From Candidatus Calditenuis fumarioli (GTDB lineage Archaea; Thermoproteota; Nitrososphaeria_A; Caldarchaeales; Calditenuaceae), in assembly GCA_030059665.1 (NCBI GenBank), contig JANVYR010000001.1, positions 439,164 to 503,163 of the forward strand: DNA of 64,000 nt. Reading direction: 5' to 3'. Shown here one piece after another: positions 61,024 through 64,000 of this stretch. Under the pieces are notes generated by a model. It made no database searches, had not been told where the DNA came from, and saw nothing but the letters and a program-made list of their open reading frames with translations. The position numbers and the translations under genes were made by a program. The stretch's first letter is position 1, and every line of letters starts with the position of its first letter.

Positions 61024-62132
61024 GGGTTTACGAGGTGAGGGTGAGGATCCTGAGCCCGACGATAATCACAAGGCGTAGGACGGAGAACGGCTTCCTCGGG
61101 CCCCTCGACTACATACCGGCCCAGACGTTGAGGGGTGCGGTCGTCAGCTCGCTCTTCATGGAAGGGCTGATGGACCGAAACAGGATGAGGGCAGAGGAGG
61201 AGGTGCCGACGGTCTTCTCGAGCCCAGCCTATCCTGTCATCGGTGGAGCGAGGACCTACCCCGCTCATCCGTTCGCGATGGAGTGCAAGGTCTGCGCTGA
61301 GAAGGGAGAGGCGACGCTCGTTGGCGAGCTGGACCCGACGAAGCTGGAGGATTCCCTTGCGGAGCAGCGCGATCTCGAGCTCGTTCCGGTCGAGTGCGGG
61401 AGCGGCCACAGGGCCCTCAAACCCCTCCACCCGAACAAGTTCCTGGTGCTCGAGGGAGGGAAGTTCTCGGCTCCGAAGGAGAGAAGGGGAGGCGCGAGGG
61501 CTGAGGGTGGGGGCCGTGCCAGCGCGGAGAAATCCCACTCGGTCTCTGTCGCGATCAGCAGGGGCAGGGCCGCGGGCATCAAGGGCATGCTCTACCACTA
61601 CGAGTTCCTGATGCCGGGGAAGGAGTTCTGGGCGACGCTGGTCCTCCCAGCGGAGCTGAGCATTCCGGGAAACGGTCTCCAGCTAATGATCGGACGCGGC
61701 GTCTCGAGGGGCTTCGGGAGGGCGAGGATGCACGTCGTGGGTGAGGTGACCTCCTCCTTCAGCGGAACCGTTAAGGTCCTCTACGCTCTCTCGCCAACGC
61801 TTGGAGCCTCCGACGGTAATTCCACTTATCCTTCCACAATAGAACTGCGTGATGTTGCCCGCAGGTTCGGGCTTGAGGCGGAAAGGACCGTTCGCGTATC
61901 GAGGGCCTACGGCAGGACGGTTTGGGTCAGCGCGGGCTGGAGCATGGTCCGAGGGGAGCCGAGGCCCAGAGTCCTTTGCAGGGCGCAGGGATCGCTACTG
62001 GTTTTGGAAGAACAGGTGGAGGGCGAGGCGTCGAAAGCGTTATCGCTGCTGAGGTACACGGGAACGGTGACCGAACTGAATGGCCGGAAGGTCTTCGGCT
62101 TCAATCACCTGGTGCCCCTGGGGTGTATGTGA
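61005..62132 (+). CDS. Csx10/Cas5-like RAMP protein
   Basis: A 375-residue RAMP resembling Csx10 of subtype III-D: an N-terminal VRILSPTIITRRRTENGFLGPLDYIPAQTLRGAV, a zinc-like CKVC near residue 95 with further cysteines, a flexible R/G-rich insertion (about 160-180), and the glycine loop LMIGRGVSRGFGRARM. It would hold the crRNA 5' handle. ATG 61005 lies in the end of the preceding gene with GGAGGG before it. Confidence 0.82.
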   Translation: MALAALRVYEVRVRILSPTIITRRRTENGFLGPLDYIPAQTLRGAVVSSLFMEGLMDRNRMRAEEEVPTVFSSPAYPVIGGARTYPAHPFAMECKVCAEKGEATLVGELDPTKLEDSLAEQRDLELVPVECGSGHRALKPLHPNKFLVLEGGKFSAPKERRGGARAEGGGRASAEKSHSVSVAISRGRAAGIKGMLYHYEFLMPGKEFWATLVLPAELSIPGNGLQLMIGRGVSRGFGRARMHVVGEVTSSFSGTVKVLYALSPTLGASDGNSTYPSTIELRDVARRFGLEAERTVRVSRAYGRTVWVSAGWSMVRGEPRPRVLCRAQGSLLVLEEQVEGEASKALSLLRYTGTVTELNGRKVFGFNHLVPLGCM

Positions 62133-63109
62133 TGCACCTCAACTCCCTCCGGTACAAGACCGTGGCGGTCTTCACCTTCCGCGTCAGGAACCCCCTCCAC
62201 ATCGGGACAGGCGAGTTCGGAGCCGTCAAGAGGATACTGAGGATCGGCGACGGAGTCCTGATTCCCTCCTCAACGTGGAAGGGCGCCATCAGGAACGTGG
62301 CTGAGAAATTGGCTCGAGGCATGATAGCTCAGCTCGGTGGCCTCGAGAGGTTGGCGCTCGCATGCTACCGGGAGGAGTCCGGGGAAATCCGTTACGAACT
62401 CGACAGAGGACACCTGGAGCGGCTCTTCGGGCATGAGCGGGCCGCGCTGATCGAGGAGGAGTACAGGAGGGCGAGGGAGGAGTTCAAGAGGATTCTGAGA
62501 GAGCAGCTGGAGATCTACTTTAGAGGGGACGGGCTGGACGGTATCGGGAATGAGCTGAGGACGCTTCTCGACATCGGTTACAGGCCGGAGGATCTGACCG
62601 ACCACAGGAGGTTCCAGCTCGACGAGGCGTTCGCCGAGTACCTCGCCTACCACTGCCCGATCGGCCGCTTATTCGGCAATAGAGTGCTTTCGGGAAAGGT
62701 GAGACCCCAGGACACTCTCCTGATGCCCGAACGGATAGAGCTCAAGCCGGGCGTCGGGATCGATCGGAGGTCCGGAAAGGTCAGCGAGGGGCATCTGAGG
62801 TTCCTCGAGACGATACCGCCTGGAACAGAGGTGAAACTCACGCTCGTCGCGGACAACCTCTTCCCGGGCGATGCGGACTCGAGGCTGATGGCAGGGGTTC
62901 TCGAGTGGATCAAGGATTTGGGGCTTCAGATCGGCACTGGGAAGAGCACCGGACTGGGTCTGCTCGAGCTGGAGAGCGGCGAGGTCTGGCACTGGGAGCT
63001 CGGCGGGGACGCTGACTCAAGGGGAGCTGTCCTCGCGAACCCGTTCAGATCCGGCCTCAGGCCCATGGACGTCAAAGCCTTCGTCTCCCTGCTCAGGTCG
63101 GTAGGGTGA
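62132..63109 (+). CDS. Type III Cas7-family protein 5
   Basis: A 325-residue RAMP: LHIGTGEFGAVKRILRIGDG, LIPSSTWKGAIRNVAEKL, a long charged helical insertion (residues about 80-165), GRLFGNRVLSGKV, and a C-terminal LQIGTGKSTGLGLLEL. The expected Asp is missing (Glu28 at best). The ATG overlaps the previous stop (TGATG). The helical insertion is unusual among Csm3-like proteins. Confidence 0.83.
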   Translation: MHLNSLRYKTVAVFTFRVRNPLHIGTGEFGAVKRILRIGDGVLIPSSTWKGAIRNVAEKLARGMIAQLGGLERLALACYREESGEIRYELDRGHLERLFGHERAALIEEEYRRAREEFKRILREQLEIYFRGDGLDGIGNELRTLLDIGYRPEDLTDHRRFQLDEAFAEYLAYHCPIGRLFGNRVLSGKVRPQDTLLMPERIELKPGVGIDRRSGKVSEGHLRFLETIPPGTEVKLTLVADNLFPGDADSRLMAGVLEWIKDLGLQIGTGKSTGLGLLELESGEVWHWELGGDADSRGAVLANPFRSGLRPMDVKAFVSLLRSVG

Positions 63110-64000
63110 TGACAGCGGCCCAGGCGTCGGGCGTCCGACCCAAGAGGCTCATCGTCTATCAGCTCCTGGGGAAACTAGAGACCTACAGGGTGACCCGGTA
63201 CAGAGTGGGGGGCAGTGGTCGTGAGGTGGAGAGCTGTTTCTCCTCCGTCGCGATAGCAGATCACTACGCATTTGATCAGGGGATATCCGAATGCGAGATC
63301 AGGTTCTTCGCGCCCATAAGCCTCATCTCCCCGCGGACGGACTCGAACGGCTTCCTGGACCTGGAGGTCTTCAGGGAAAAGATAGATGCATGGATCAGGC
63401 GGGTTGAGAAGGACGTTCGCTGGAGAGCTGAGATCGTCCCGCTACCCGCCTTCGGGAGCTACAAACCTGAGGACGGCGATCAGACCGTCTGGACCTACAA
63501 CGCGACTCTCGGTTCCGTCGCAGCTGCTGCGCTGGTGGACATGTTGCGGTCGACGCACCTCATCAGGGAAAGGGACCAGGAGGTGCATCTGGTGCTAAAC
63601 GTCTCGACCGGTCACAACTCCTACATACCGTCGCTGATCGAGGCCCTCAAGGCTTTGCTGGTGCTTGACGGCGCTCTGTCGCTCGGAAAGGGGGGCGTCG
63701 TGGTCGATGCCTGCTATGCAGCGGTGGACGCGATGCGGCAAGAACCCGGATCGGTGCTGAACGTCTACCTGCTCAAGACCTCGGCGAAGTTCTTCATCGA
63801 CTATCCCTTCGAATGGAAGGACATTGGGGGGAAGAACTATACGCTCAAAGAGCTTTGCCGTGAGTCGGCAAATGTTCTACCCGAGACTCTTAAGATCGAG
63901 GCCAGACCTGTTCTGAAGCGAACGAATAAAGTCCTAGTCAAGGGGTTAAAGGCCTTTAACGCGTTCAGGTACGGAGCTCCTCTGGCGCTGCTGGACCGGA
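63109..64000 (+). CDS. CARF-type accessory protein of the type III system (3' truncated by the window)
   Basis: An open frame of 297 codons to the window edge, beginning ATG in a TGATG overlap with the last RAMP gene. The fold looks like a Rossmann CARF domain: strands at IVYQLLGK and VHLVLNVSTGHNSYIPSLIEALKALL, where the TGHN segment corresponds to the ligand-binding loop of Csx1/Csm6-family proteins. Such proteins bind cyclic oligoadenylate made by Cas10 and then activate an effector, often a HEPN RNase. The effector domain would be beyond 64000, so its type is unknown. Confidence 0.7.
   Translation, partial: MTAAQASGVRPKRLIVYQLLGKLETYRVTRYRVGGSGREVESCFSSVAIADHYAFDQGISECEIRFFAPISLISPRTDSNGFLDLEVFREKIDAWIRRVEKDVRWRAEIVPLPAFGSYKPEDGDQTVWTYNATLGSVAAAALVDMLRSTHLIRERDQEVHLVLNVSTGHNSYIPSLIEALKALLVLDGALSLGKGGVVVDACYAAVDAMRQEPGSVLNVYLLKTSAKFFIDYPFEWKDIGGKNYTLKELCRESANVLPETLKIEARPVLKRTNKVLVKGLKAFNAFRYGAPLALLDR

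Overview
This window is a GC-rich stretch of an archaeal chromosome. Archaeal core genes are spread through it: ribosomal protein uS11, Spt5 next to SecE, RNA polymerase subunit RpoL next to exosome Csl4, V-type ATPase subunit E, Hjc resolvase, the archaeal CoA route (pantoate kinase plus phosphopantothenate synthetase), and a geranylgeranyl-reductase-family flavoprotein. Many starts are GTG or TTG, many genes overlap by ATGA, GTGA or TTGA, and archaeal TATA-like boxes lie about 25-30 nt before likely leaderless starts. An ESCRT-III (CdvB) and Vps4 (CdvC) pair points to the TACK group rather than a euryarchaeon. I cannot name the genus from sequence alone.

Layout. 1-8.6 kb is acyl-CoA metabolism: a 5'-truncated acetoacetyl-CoA synthetase-like gene (+), then on the minus strand two thiolase-fold proteins that lack the nucleophilic cysteine, two DUF35 partners, an acyl-CoA dehydrogenase and a 2-oxoacid dehydrogenase E1 alpha/beta pair. 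8.7-21.9 kb holds the convergent CdvB/CdvC pair, an IscU scaffold, a PIN-ATPase, SfsA, a cation exchanger, a PiT phosphate permease with its DUF47 partner, Hjc, an SDR, a Nudix hydrolase, a large surface protein, a glycosyltransferase, an isolated uS11 and a copper chaperone-like protein. 22-35 kb holds MetRS (with an odd 5' end), superoxide dismutase, MoaA, Tmk, Csl4-RpoL, ThiL, a four-gene CoA operon, and a minus-strand information-processing group (HtpX, SecE, Spt5, a methyltransferase-like protein, two small membrane proteins). 35.5-41.9 kb is a complete, tightly overlapping trpEGDCFBA operon. 42-50.6 kb holds PyrB-PyrI, a Trm112-like protein, hemerythrin, a GcvH-like/TusA-like fusion, an ABC transporter, TrmO, ATPase subunit E and an SRPBCC-peptidase membrane protein. 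tRNA-Cys, tRNA-Gly and tRNA-Lys are scattered between.

50.6-64 kb is the accessory part. An AT-rich leader precedes a five-repeat CRISPR array. After a short block (coiled-coil miniprotein, erythrin-VIT iron protein, flavoprotein, tRNA-Lys) comes an apparent eroded second array and then a tightly coupled type III CRISPR effector operon: Cas11-like, three Cas7-family proteins, Cas10 with HD, zinc-finger and GGDD motifs, another Cas7, a Csx10/Cas5-like protein, another Cas7, and a CARF-type accessory protein cut by the window edge. The composition resembles subtype III-D. No cas1, cas2 or cas6 is visible here, so adaptation and crRNA processing must be encoded elsewhere. This operon with its two repeat loci is the most notable system. 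The cysteine-less thiolase/DUF35 cluster and the GcvH-TusA fusion are the next most unusual.
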